Of a stretch of DNA of 17,862 nucleotides, positions 5,787-13,041 are shown piece after piece. Every line of letters begins with the position of its first letter. Position 1 is the first letter of the stretch. This stretch comes from an uncultured Alphaproteobacteria bacterium (GTDB lineage Bacteria; Pseudomonadota; Alphaproteobacteria; CASFRQ01; SAAU01). Where the stretch lies: NCBI GenBank assembly GCA_949296785.1, contig CASFRQ010000110.1, positions 1 through 17,862 on the forward strand, read 5' to 3'. The notes under the pieces are model-generated. The model was not told the DNA's origin. It did no database searches and saw only the letters and a program-made list of their open reading frames with translations. A program made the position numbers and the translations under genes.

Positions 5787-7357
5787 GAATGCCCTTTCGT
5801 TTGTTTTTGGGCTCTTCCTGTTTTTTTCAGAGTCTTTTTAGAATCTTTTCCGGCACTTTCAATCTCTCTCTTCATATTTTTCGCCATGCCGGCGGCCTCT
5901 TCGGAGGAAATCTCCTCTTTCTCTCCGCCGTCATCATCCGAGAACTCTTTTTGAATTAAAAACGCGTTTCGCCCCTCTTGTAAAACGAGTTCCGCCCCTT
6001 TCGGCAATAAAAGAAAATAAGTTCCCGGAGAGTTCATTCTTCCGGCTTCCTGGAAAGCTTCCTCTCCGAACCCCCAGAAAAAATCCCCCCGAATACCGCC
6101 CTTAATCGCGCTGCCGATATCCTGCGCCACGGTCAGCCGCCGCAAAGGCTGCCTGTAAGCGTCCTTCGTCTGCAGCCATAAAAGAGTCCCGAGCGGCACA
6201 AAACGCGTATCCACAGCCATAGACCTTCCCGCCGTTAAAGGAACGCCTTGCGCCCCGACCGGCCCGTCCGGTAACAAAGGATCGTCATTTTTATCAATAA
6301 ATTTAAAGAAAATATAGCGGTGATTGCCATTCATAATTTCCTTTGCCTTCTTCGGATGACGGCGAAGCCAGGCGCGAATATCCGGCATGGAGCCCTTTCC
6401 TTTTTCCAAAACTCCCTCTTGACGCATTAAAGAACTGATGCTGACAAAAGGCAAGCCGTTAGAATCGGCGTATCCGATCCGGACAAAAGAACCATCCGGC
6501 ATCTTTACCCGACCGGAACCTTGAATTTGTAAAATAAATTTATCCGCCGCATCGTCAACCCATAAAAGGACAGGCGCACTTGTCTCACTTTCCTCTATCT
6601 GCCGGCGCGTGTAATAAGGAACCAGTTTTCCGTTTTCTACCCGGCCGACAAGGGCGGGCATGCCGCTTTTTCCGAAAGCAGCCCAATCCACCTTCACCAT
6701 ATCCGGCGGCGTTCCCCGTACAGGGACAGAATATTTTTCCGTCTTTTTAAAAGAACCGTTGAGTGATGCTTCATAATAGCCCGTAAAAACCCCTTCGCTC
6801 CCTCCTTCATAAGAGACTCGGTACGGAACCAAAGAGGATTCCAGGTATTCCCGAACCTCTTCCGACTGTTTTCTCTTCATATCGACAGAACCGGAACGAA
6901 CAGGGTCCGTATTTTCGGAACCGAAGGCACTCCCCTTTTCACCGTCAGAGAGAACGGAGTCCGAAAAAGAAGAAGCAAACGAACCTCTCTCCCCTTCCGT
7001 TACCGGCCTATAGGAAAACCTCTCCAATCCCGAACAAAACTCATCCCAAACAGAAGAAGCTTTTAAACAGGAAGCCCTTAAAGCGGGCAGAGCCTGTACA
7101 AAATCGTCATCCTGCCACCCCTTCAAAGCAGAGAAAGGAACGGAAGAAACAACAAACCTGCCGCCGGCAACCCCCGTTTCCGTTTTTGAAAAACCGTCGC
7201 TTTCCGCCGCCTTCCGTTTTTCAGACACTTTTTCCTGATGGCAGGAGCATTGCGTTAAAAAAAAGGAACAAAAAAACAAAAAAACAAGAAAGGCAACGGC
7301 ATGTGCCGGCCCTTTCACCTCTTTAATCAACTGGGCCAAACTATCTTTTTCAGCCAT
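5783..7357 (-). CDS. mltA: Membrane-bound lytic murein transglycosylase A (MltA family)
   Basis: MltA cleaves the MurNAc-GlcNAc bond of peptidoglycan to form 1,6-anhydromuropeptides. This copy has 524 residues, longer than typical MltA. A short cytosolic lead and one hydrophobic segment (about 17-36) precede C37 and C39. The sequence LTQC is a poor lipobox, so an uncleaved anchor is possible. The MltA barrel domain begins around FTGYYE and PVRGTP. The 3D domain contains VAQDIGSAIKG with D413, then D425, matching the conserved aspartates of the family. Two low-complexity Ser/Glu-rich stretches (about 115-185) and a charged Lys/Glu tail (about 470-524) are additions. I chose the ATG at 7357, with AGGA upstream, because longer starts lie inside the preceding gene. 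It overlaps that gene by 8 bases (ATGGCTGA). Confidence 0.92.
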   Translation of the reverse strand: MAEKDSLAQLIKEVKGPAHAVAFLVFLFFCSFFLTQCSCHQEKVSEKRKAAESDGFSKTETGVAGGRFVVSSVPFSALKGWQDDDFVQALPALRASCLKASSVWDEFCSGLERFSYRPVTEGERGSFASSFSDSVLSDGEKGSAFGSENTDPVRSGSVDMKRKQSEEVREYLESSLVPYRVSYEGGSEGVFTGYYEASLNGSFKKTEKYSVPVRGTPPDMVKVDWAAFGKSGMPALVGRVENGKLVPYYTRRQIEESETSAPVLLWVDDAADKFILQIQGSGRVKMPDGSFVRIGYADSNGLPFVSISSLMRQEGVLEKGKGSMPDIRAWLRRHPKKAKEIMNGNHRYIFFKFIDKNDDPLLPDGPVGAQGVPLTAGRSMAVDTRFVPLGTLLWLQTKDAYRQPLRRLTVAQDIGSAIKGGIRGDFFWGFGEEAFQEAGRMNSPGTYFLLLPKGAELVLQEGRNAFLIQKEFSDDDGGEKEEISSEEAAGMAKNMKREIESAGKDSKKTLKKTGRAQKQTKGHS

Positions 7358-7949
7358 GAACTTCCTGTCCCTTCGTTTCGCACAAAGTCCAATCAGTATA
7401 TGGTTTTTCTTTTGTAAAAGTCCACACATCCCTCATTTTAACGATATGAACAGGATCACCCTCTATCACCCGGCCTTTTTCGTTTTTCAGGACATTTACC
7501 TGTTCGGAAGTAAATTCCACCGTCACCCGTTTCATATTTTCGCGCAGAGGAGTCGTTATTTTTATTTTCGGCTGAGAAACCAAAGAAAGTTCCATAACCT
7601 GTTTTTTTGTCCGACGCTTTTCAATATCCTCCTCAAATACGGAAAAAACCTGAGGCGTCGTCAAAGTTTTTAATTTTTTCATATCCCCTTTGACAAAACT
7701 TTCCACGACGGAATGGAAAAGGTGGTTTAAAATTGCCGTCATTTTTTCCTCAAATGTTTTTTCCCTCTGTTTATCGGCCTCATCCGCAGGAAGCCTGTCA
7801 AGCAAGCGCATTTCCAAAATTTTGCCGTCTTTGTCGGAAACAACTTTTAACATTTTCTGACGCAAAGGGTCAGCCCCCAAAACAGAACGCAGTTTCGCCA
7901 CCAAAAGAACCACCACGATTGCTAAAATAAGAATCCCCGCATTTGACAT
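7350..7949 (-). CDS. Tim44-like domain protein, membrane-anchored
   Basis: This 199-residue protein has one N-terminal transmembrane helix (about 4-19) followed by a predicted soluble Tim44/TimA-like domain (about 65-195). Typical features are the EKMTAILNHLF region, the segment that aligns with Tim44 FLxGAxxAF, and the closing DVWTFTK...WTLCET, where the usual W-x-F-x-R...W-L-x-A pattern is recognisable. The mitochondrial relative tethers Hsp70 to the import channel; bacterial members are inner-membrane proteins of poorly known role. It is first in the minus-strand operon, overlaps mltA by 8 bases and lies back to back with secB, a layout I know from other alphaproteobacteria. A GAGG-type site lies 8 bases before the ATG. 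The family call is good; the role in secretion or envelope assembly is inference. Confidence 0.85.
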   Translation of the reverse strand: MSNAGILILAIVVVLLVAKLRSVLGADPLRQKMLKVVSDKDGKILEMRLLDRLPADEADKQREKTFEEKMTAILNHLFHSVVESFVKGDMKKLKTLTTPQVFSVFEEDIEKRRTKKQVMELSLVSQPKIKITTPLRENMKRVTVEFTSEQVNVLKNEKGRVIEGDPVHIVKMRDVWTFTKEKPYTDWTLCETKGQEVHG

Positions 7950-8112
7950 TCAAAAACCTCTTGATAAAATCCTTTACTTTTTCTCTTTTCATTTTAATAT
8001 ATACACCAGCTTTTCAAAGAAAGCCAGAAAAGAATAAAATCCACAAGGCAATAACGCCTTATAATATATATATGGGGCGTGTTTTGCCCTTTTGCAACAA
8101 GGAGAATAAAAA
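7950..8112. promoter_or_regulatory. Divergent promoter region between tim44-like gene and secB
   Basis: This 163-base spacer must hold promoters for both directions. Towards secB there is a TATAAT at 8060-8065 with no clear -35 box. Directly before it lies the palindrome AAGGC-N6-GCCTT (8045-8060), where a regulator could bind. Towards the minus-strand operon I see AT-rich -10-like sequence near 7995-8003 but no matching -35 at normal spacing. The assignment of boxes is tentative. Confidence 0.4.
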
Positions 8113-8625
8113 ATGGCAGAGAATCAAAAAACAGAAAATGCTCAGGCAACGGGACCCTTTGTCCAAATCAACGCGCAATATATCAAAGACCTTTCCTTTG
8201 AAACTCCGAATCATCCGGAAATTTTGCTGGAAATGAAAAAAGCTCCCGAAATTTCCATCAATGTGGATGTGCAGGCGAAAAAAGTGCAGGCAAAAGATTC
8301 TTATACCGTAGACCTGCTTGTCAAAGCGCAGGCGACAGACCCGGACAACAAAAAGACGATTTTCTTATGCGAAGTGGACTATGGTTCTCTGATTACATTG
8401 AAGGTTGCTCAGGAACAGGTTGAACCGTTTCTTCTCGTTGAAATTCCCCACTTGCTTTTCCCGTATGTCCGAAACCTCATCTCGGATATGACGCGCGATG
8501 GAGGGTTGCCTCCCCTGTTTTTAAATCCGATTGACTTTTCCGCCATTTACCGGCAAAAAGTCGCCGCCAGGCAGCAGGAAATCGCCGAAGCGGAAAAGGA
8601 AGAAAAGAAAGAAGTCTTGAATTAA
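8113..8625 (+). CDS. secB: Protein-export chaperone SecB
   Basis: This 170-residue protein is a full-length SecB, the homotetrameric cytosolic chaperone that keeps preproteins unfolded and hands them to SecA. Recognisable elements are IKDLSFE (about 24-30), the P-x-I-x-[IV]-x-[VI] strand around residues 45-53, the acidic SecA-contact stretch around C-E-V-D-Y, and the conserved C-terminal core HLLFPYVRNLISDMTRDGG with PLFLNPIDF. The Glu/Lys-rich tail is usual in alphaproteobacterial SecB. AAGGAG lies 8 bases before the ATG. It is a single-gene unit, divergent from the Tim44-like operon and closed by its own intrinsic terminator. The identity is secure. Confidence 0.97.
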   Translation: MAENQKTENAQATGPFVQINAQYIKDLSFETPNHPEILLEMKKAPEISINVDVQAKKVQAKDSYTVDLLVKAQATDPDNKKTIFLCEVDYGSLITLKVAQEQVEPFLLVEIPHLLFPYVRNLISDMTRDGGLPPLFLNPIDFSAIYRQKVAARQQEIAEAEKEEKKEVLN

Positions 8626-8648
8626 ACTTCACTCTCCGATAAGGAAAG

Positions 8649-8674
8649 CCGGCTTTACTCAAAGCCGGTTTTTT
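8649..8674 (+). terminator. Intrinsic terminator of secB
   Basis: CCGGCTTT (8649-8656) and AAAGCCGG (8661-8668) form a perfect 8-bp stem with loop ACTC, followed by TTTTTT (8669-8674). It lies 23 bases after the secB stop. Confidence 0.93.
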
Positions 8675-9038
8675 ATCATTCAATCGGAATATTCATTTTG
8701 TAAGTCGGACAGACACAGGCACCGGTAAAAAGTCCGTAAAGATGCTTAAATTAAAAAAAAAAAACATTTAATCCGTTATAAAAAACATATATTTCTTGTC
8801 TTTTCGGAACAGAATGTTTTTAACCATCCGGGAAATAAAGAGCTGAAAGACAGACAAAAACAATACACAGGCGTTTGCCAGTTTTTATTGACGACACTTA
8901 TGGAGAAAAATACAAAAAATGTTTTTTATTTCCTAAAAAACCTTTTATTTCTAAAAATGAAACGCCTGACAATCCCTTTAGATTCAAAAGTTCAGTCCTC
9001 ATCTCCATTTACTGAAAGCAACTCAGCCTCATCCTTTT
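8675..9038. other. Intergenic region between convergent secB and truA, nothing recognised
   Basis: These 364 bases are AT-rich with several poly-A and poly-T runs, such as the A-run near 8752-8763. A plus-strand frame from 8888 runs into the end of truA, has no ribosome site and no recognisable product. I found no convincing terminator for truA and no RNA gene. Confidence 0.5.
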
Positions 9039-9809
9039 TTATTTTTCAACCGGTTCATATAAAACTTTCATAAAATATAAACCGTCCGCCGGCGCCGTCA
9101 CGGCCCCCTTCCGCCGGTCTTTGGCGGCCAAAGCCTCCTCCAGCCGTCGTCTTGTCCATTTTCCCTGCCCTACAAAAGCCAAAGCGCCGGCAAAATTGCG
9201 TACCTGGTGATGCAGGAAAGAACGCGCCTTCGCTCTGATGAAGACATACTCTCCCTCCCGCCAGACATGAAGGAAATCCAAAGTCTTAACCGGGGATTTT
9301 GCCTGGCACTGAGCCGCACGAAAGGTTGAAAAATCATGCCGTCCGATTAGAACCTGCGCCGCCTCATCCATTTTCTTTTCATCCAGAGGATAAGAAATAT
9401 GCCACACCTTTCCCCGTTCCAACGCCGCCGGCGCGCGCCTATTTAAGATAATATACAGATATTCTCTTTGTTTCGCATCAAAACGGGCATGAAAATCATC
9501 TGAAACAATCTCTGCCTCCAAAACGGAAACGGGGAAAGGGCGAACAAGAGCATTCAATCCTTCCCTCAATTTAAACTCATTCATTCCCTTTCGGTTTATT
9601 TCCTCCGCCGACAGGTCAAAATGCGCCGCCTGTCCCCGAGCATGGACACCGGCGTCCGTCCGTCCGCTGCCCGTTACCTCTATGGCACGATGAAACATCT
9701 TAGACAGCGCATCTTCCAACACCTGTTGAACGCTGAGCGCCTCTTTCTGCCTCTGCCAACCGGCAAAATCCGTCCCGTCATATTCCACCGTGATTTTAAA
9801 ACGAGGCAT
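9039..9809 (-). CDS. truA: tRNA pseudouridine(38-40) synthase TruA
   Basis: This 256-residue protein is a full-length TruA, which makes pseudouridine at positions 38, 39 and 40 in the anticodon stem-loop of many tRNAs. The N-terminus reads VEYDGTDFAGWQRQ, the family signature. The catalytic aspartate is D52 in SGRTDAGVHA. The second half contains FHARFDAKQREYLY and the C-terminal FLHHQVRN motif, both conserved. The start lies 3 bases after the fmt stop, so the two genes are translationally coupled; fmt-truA linkage is common in alphaproteobacteria. No residue expected for activity is missing. The identity is secure. Confidence 0.97.
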   Translation of the reverse strand: MPRFKITVEYDGTDFAGWQRQKEALSVQQVLEDALSKMFHRAIEVTGSGRTDAGVHARGQAAHFDLSAEEINRKGMNEFKLREGLNALVRPFPVSVLEAEIVSDDFHARFDAKQREYLYIILNRRAPAALERGKVWHISYPLDEKKMDEAAQVLIGRHDFSTFRAAQCQAKSPVKTLDFLHVWREGEYVFIRAKARSFLHHQVRNFAGALAFVGQGKWTRRRLEEALAAKDRRKGAVTAPADGLYFMKVLYEPVEK

Positions 9810-9812
9810 CTT

Positions 9813-10931
9813 CTAAAACCTTTCCCCCTTTAAAATCCGGTAACCGCGAAGAAAATCACAGACAGGCATGGCCCTTTTCCCGGACCGTTTGACAATCAAG
9901 GGAATAAGCACTGTTTTTTTACCGCATGACAGAGCCATATTTTCATCTAAAACCGTTCCCGGAATAAAATTCTCCCCTTCAAGAGAATTTTTCAATTCCT
10001 CCTGCGCCGCTTTCCGTCCTAAAACAACTTTGTCTGCAACTGCGCCTTTACTTTCAGCTTCTGATGCTTTTTCACCGTTTTCCGGCATCACTTCGTCCGG
10101 ACGCGGAAAGGAATTATCCCCTTTCTCGGCCACATCCAACCTATTTTGATTTTCCTTCCGCGACATACCGGCGAAAGATTCAAACTCCTCCAAAGCCATC
10201 GCCTTTGCCTGCAAAACGGAAATTCTGTCATTTCCCCGCATAAAAGATAGGCTGCCCAACGCCCTGATTTTCCTTTCCAGCAAATCCGCCGGTTCTGAAA
10301 AATCAAAGAAATATTCTTCCCTCTCTATTTTTTTTGCATAAGTATCCCCTCCCAAAGGTTGTTTAACCGGGGAAGGATTTTCCTCCAAAACCCGCAAAAT
10401 CAAACGGGCGCCCATTTGGCTCAAAATATCGTGTAATTCCTGTCCCGTCGTCTTTTCGGAAATATCCACACTTTCTTTTAACAGCATATCGCCCGTATCC
10501 AGCCCGGCGTCCATTTGCATAATCGTAATACCTGTTTGAGCATCCCCGGCGATAAGAGCCCTTTGAATCGGCGCGGCGCCCCTCCACCTGGGAAGCAAGG
10601 ACGCGTGGACATTTATACATCCTTTCGGAAAGATGTCCAAAACCGCCTGAGGCAAAATCAGACCATAAGCCGCCACAATCCCGATATCCGCTCCGAAAGA
10701 GCGCATTTGTTCCTGCGCCTGTTCTTTTTTCAAAGACTTTGGCGTCAAAACCGGAATCCCCAGTTCCTCCGCTTTCGCCTGTACAGGAGATTTTGTCAGT
10801 TTACCGCCTCTTCCCACGGGTTTCGGCGGCTGCGTATAAACAGCTAAAACTTCATGATTTTCCGCCAAAGCTTGCAGAACGGGAACAGAAAAATCCGGCG
10901 TTCCCATAAAAATGATTTTTAATTTTTCCAT
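9813..10931 (-). CDS. fmt: Methionyl-tRNA formyltransferase with a low-complexity insertion
   Basis: Fmt transfers a formyl group from 10-formyl-THF to methionyl-initiator tRNA. The catalytic domain (about 1-205) is intact: N107 and H109 (CINVHASLLP) and D145 (GLDTGD) match the E. coli N106, H108 and D144, and SLLPRWRGAAPIQ is the family signature. The C-terminal tRNA-binding domain begins near 208 and ends with PGTVLDE, a basic K-R-S-G-K-R-A-M stretch and DFLRGYR. Between residues about 250 and 320 lies an insertion of some 55-70 residues, rich in Glu, Ser, Lys and Asn, which makes the protein 372 residues against about 310-320 usually. The frame is unbroken across it. AAGGAAAAGG lies upstream of the ATG. 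Def lies upstream on the same strand but 426 bases away. Confidence 0.95.
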   Translation of the reverse strand: MEKLKIIFMGTPDFSVPVLQALAENHEVLAVYTQPPKPVGRGGKLTKSPVQAKAEELGIPVLTPKSLKKEQAQEQMRSFGADIGIVAAYGLILPQAVLDIFPKGCINVHASLLPRWRGAAPIQRALIAGDAQTGITIMQMDAGLDTGDMLLKESVDISEKTTGQELHDILSQMGARLILRVLEENPSPVKQPLGGDTYAKKIEREEYFFDFSEPADLLERKIRALGSLSFMRGNDRISVLQAKAMALEEFESFAGMSRKENQNRLDVAEKGDNSFPRPDEVMPENGEKASEAESKGAVADKVVLGRKAAQEELKNSLEGENFIPGTVLDENMALSCGKKTVLIPLIVKRSGKRAMPVCDFLRGYRILKGERF

Positions 10932-11357
10932 CTGTTTGCCTTTTCCTTAATAAAATAAAAAAACTTTTCGGATCAAATACCTCTTTGAGGGAACCCTTTC
11001 CTTTTTCCGCCTCTCTTAGTGAAAGCACCTTTTTTCCGAATCCTTGCAGGAAGTTCCTTTCTTTTCAGTCTCTTTTCAAAAGTCCCCTTCTTCGCCTCTT
11101 CTAGAGAAAACTCTCTTTGTTTCCAAAGCCTTGCAAAAAGCCCCTTTCTGTCCCGCGCTCTGTAAGAAAAACTTTTTTTCCACAGATTTTGAAGCACATC
11201 GCCACATATCCGAGCCAAGCCGTCATGGACTGTAAAGAGGCTTTTCAAACAGGCGAAAACGGACATACGAACAAGATAAAAAAGCAACCGTCAAACATAT
11301 CCGTAAAAAGCAATTGGCATTTTCTCAACCGATGGACAGACAAGCCGAAACGGCCGT
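10932..11357. other. Gap between def and fmt, mostly occupied by the tandem repeat
   Basis: Besides the repeat at 10985-11200, this 426-base stretch has a perfect 12-base palindrome AAACGGCCGTTT at 11348-11359 overlapping the def stop codon. With no loop it is not a terminator. The sequence between 11200 and 11340 shows nothing recognisable. The fmt promoter, if separate from that of def, should lie at the low-coordinate end, but I cannot identify boxes. Confidence 0.45.
10985..11200. repeat. Degenerate tandem repeat, period about 29-30 bp
   Basis: About seven degenerate units follow one another between def and fmt. On the plus strand each opens with a pyrimidine run such as CCCTTTCC (near 10994), CCTTTTTTCC (11028), CCTTTC (11056), CCCTTC (11085), CTCTTTG (11113), CCTTTCTG (11143) and CTTTTTTTCC (11172). 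Each closes with a purine run such as GAAAG (11021-11025), GGAAG (11049-11053), AAAAG, GAGAAAA, AAAAAG and AGAAAAA. The spacing is 28-33 bases. A minus-strand frame (10973-11287) reads this as roughly decapeptide units with a K-x-G-x-F-like core, but it has no ribosome site before either candidate ATG. I annotate a DNA repeat and leave coding open. Confidence 0.6.
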
Positions 11358-11897
11358 TTAATCCTCCCTCTCTTTGAGATTGCCCTGCCCGGACAACCGT
11401 CTGTCTTTTTTCAGTTTCCGAATAAGGATATTCCTTTTTAAAGAAGACAAGTAATCAATAAAGAGCTTGCCGTCCAAATGGTCAATTTCATGTTGCAAAG
11501 CCACCGCCAAAAGGCCGGAAGCTTTTATCCGTCTCTCCGTTCCCGTTTCGTCCAGGAAAAGAACCTCCACCTCTTTAAATCTCTTGACGCAGGCATACTG
11601 GCCCGGCACGGAAAGACACCCTTCGTCATGCTCCGCCGTTTCTTCACCGTGCCAGACAATCTTCGGATTCACCAGCTTCACCGGTTCCGGTTTGTCCGGA
11701 TTACCGGAAACATCTATCACCACCAACCTTTTTAACAGTCCTACCTGATTGCCGGCCAATCCCACGCCGTCTGAAACATACATCGTTTCCAGCATATCGG
11801 ACAAAATCTTTCTGATTTCATCATCAACGGAGGGAACTTCCTCGGCCCTTGCGCGCAAAACTTCCTCCGGATATTCAAAAATTTTCAATTTTGCCAT
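11358..11897 (-). CDS. def: Peptide deformylase
   Basis: This 179-residue protein is a complete peptide deformylase, the Fe/Zn enzyme that removes the N-formyl group from nascent proteins. The three family motifs are visible: GVGLAGNQ (44-51), where most enzymes have GxGLAAxQ; EGCLSVPG (92-99) with metal ligand C94; and QHEIDH (135-140) with ligands H136 and H140 and catalytic E137. The start at 11897 was chosen because the family N-terminus begins there; the open frame upstream adds 20 AT-rich codons outside the fold. AAGG lies about 13 bases before the ATG. It diverges from thpR with 82 bases between them and works with fmt downstream on the formyl-Met cycle. The Ala-to-Gly/Asn change in motif I is mild. 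The identity is secure. Confidence 0.96.
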   Translation of the reverse strand: MAKLKIFEYPEEVLRARAEEVPSVDDEIRKILSDMLETMYVSDGVGLAGNQVGLLKRLVVIDVSGNPDKPEPVKLVNPKIVWHGEETAEHDEGCLSVPGQYACVKRFKEVEVLFLDETGTERRIKASGLLAVALQHEIDHLDGKLFIDYLSSLKRNILIRKLKKDRRLSGQGNLKERED

Positions 11898-11979
11898 CTT
11901 TATTTTTACCTTTTCTTTTGTTTCCGTGTAGTATAAAATAAAAAGAGGAAAAGTCAAGAAAAGGAAGAAGGGAGAAGGA

Positions 11980-12528
11980 ATGATACGATTGTTTGCGGGG
12001 CTGGAGTTGCCAGACGATGTCCGGGAGCATGTTTATTCTCTGCGCGGCGGCGTGCCGAACGCCCGCTGGGTACCGGAAGAGAAGCTTCATCTGAACTTAT
12101 GTTTTATCGGGAATGTGGAAGAGCCTCTCCTTTTTGACCTGAGTCATGAATTTTACAATATCCGTTCTCCTGCTTTTAACCTTGCACTGACACAAGTCGG
12201 ATATTTTGCCACCGGATTGCAGCCGCATCACCTCTGGGTCGGTGTATCGCATTATCAAGCCTTGGATGCGTTAAATTCAAAATTAGAAAGGATTACGACA
12301 AAATACGGCATACAACCGGACAGGTTTAAATTTCACGCGCATGTTGCCATCGCAAAGTTGAACGGGACCTCCATGGATGAAGTGCAAAGATTTATCGCCC
12401 AGAACAATTTATTTCGCACAAGGGAATTTAATGTCTATTACTTCACCTTATTTTCCAGTCATGCCCGTGAAAATGGCGAAGGAAAATATTACAGAATTGA
12501 AGGAAGGTATCCTTTGATTTTGCCCTAG
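11980..12528 (+). CDS. thpR: RNA 2',3'-cyclic phosphodiesterase-like protein (ThpR/LigT, 2H family)
   Basis: This 182-residue protein has the length and layout of ThpR (LigT), a 2H phosphoesterase that hydrolyses 2',3'-cyclic phosphate ends of RNA to 2'-phosphates. The N-terminus reads MIRLFAGLELP, as in the family, followed by ARWVPEEKLHLNLCFIG. Both catalytic histidines are present, H37 and H121. However, the Thr/Ser two positions after each His in the HxTx motifs is replaced, by N39 (HLNL) and A123 (HVAI). In 2H enzymes that residue contacts the phosphate, so activity or substrate may be altered. GGGAGAAGGA directly before the ATG is a strong ribosome site. The gene is a single plus-strand unit divergent from def. 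The family call is good; the exact reaction is uncertain because of the motif changes. Confidence 0.88.
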   Translation: MIRLFAGLELPDDVREHVYSLRGGVPNARWVPEEKLHLNLCFIGNVEEPLLFDLSHEFYNIRSPAFNLALTQVGYFATGLQPHHLWVGVSHYQALDALNSKLERITTKYGIQPDRFKFHAHVAIAKLNGTSMDEVQRFIAQNNLFRTREFNVYYFTLFSSHARENGEGKYYRIEGRYPLILP

Positions 12529-13041
12529 GGCTCCGACAATTTCCAAAAAAGAACCGATAAAGCGGTTGTCAAAAGCGAATACTCAAATACCCGGCAACAG
12601 GAAAAATAATGAAAAAAAAAGACAGATGAAAAACGGCGATGAAAGTCCCGTCATCAGTCGGCAGTTTTACTTACCTTGCGTTCTTCAGCCGAAACTCTTT
12701 TCATCATCCTTTATTCTCTTCTTACCACACAACATACGTTGCCTTAAAAAAGCTTCCGACGGAACACTCGCCTTAAATTTACTGAAATCTTTATGAAGAT
12801 TTGCATACCAGAATCCTTAAGCTTGCCTGCCGTCGTTCGGACGCTTAAAGCTCTCCCAAAAGACTTTAGAAATATGCCTGACAACCTAAGTAAGGAAGAC
12901 CGTTTCGCCTTGCCAATTTGTTTTTTCGTGAAAGGCTGTAGATCAGACTCGGCCGCCGACAACTTCCCCGATCAACTGCCGCCCCTTATCAACTGGTTGT
13001 TTTTATCCATGAAAAAACATCTTTTTCACTTTAACTTTAGT
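12529..13041. other. Intergenic region between convergent thpR and membrane protein gene
   Basis: These 513 bases hold no gene I can support. Plus-strand frames at 12566-12796 and 12793-13248 have no ribosome site and no recognisable product, and the second runs far into the opposing gene. A minus-strand frame at 12744-12962 begins only with TTG. AACCG (12551-12555) and CGGTT (12562-12566) form a 5-bp stem without a T-run, so it is not a convincing terminator for thpR. Confidence 0.5.

Noticed and set aside
10973..11287. A 104-residue minus-strand protein with decapeptide-like units
   Set aside because: No ribosome site precedes either candidate ATG and the units vary in length (9-11 residues), so I kept it as a DNA repeat only.
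11348..11359. The perfect palindrome AAACGGCCGTTT as a def terminator
   Set aside because: It has no loop and no following T-run on the minus strand, and it overlaps the stop codon.
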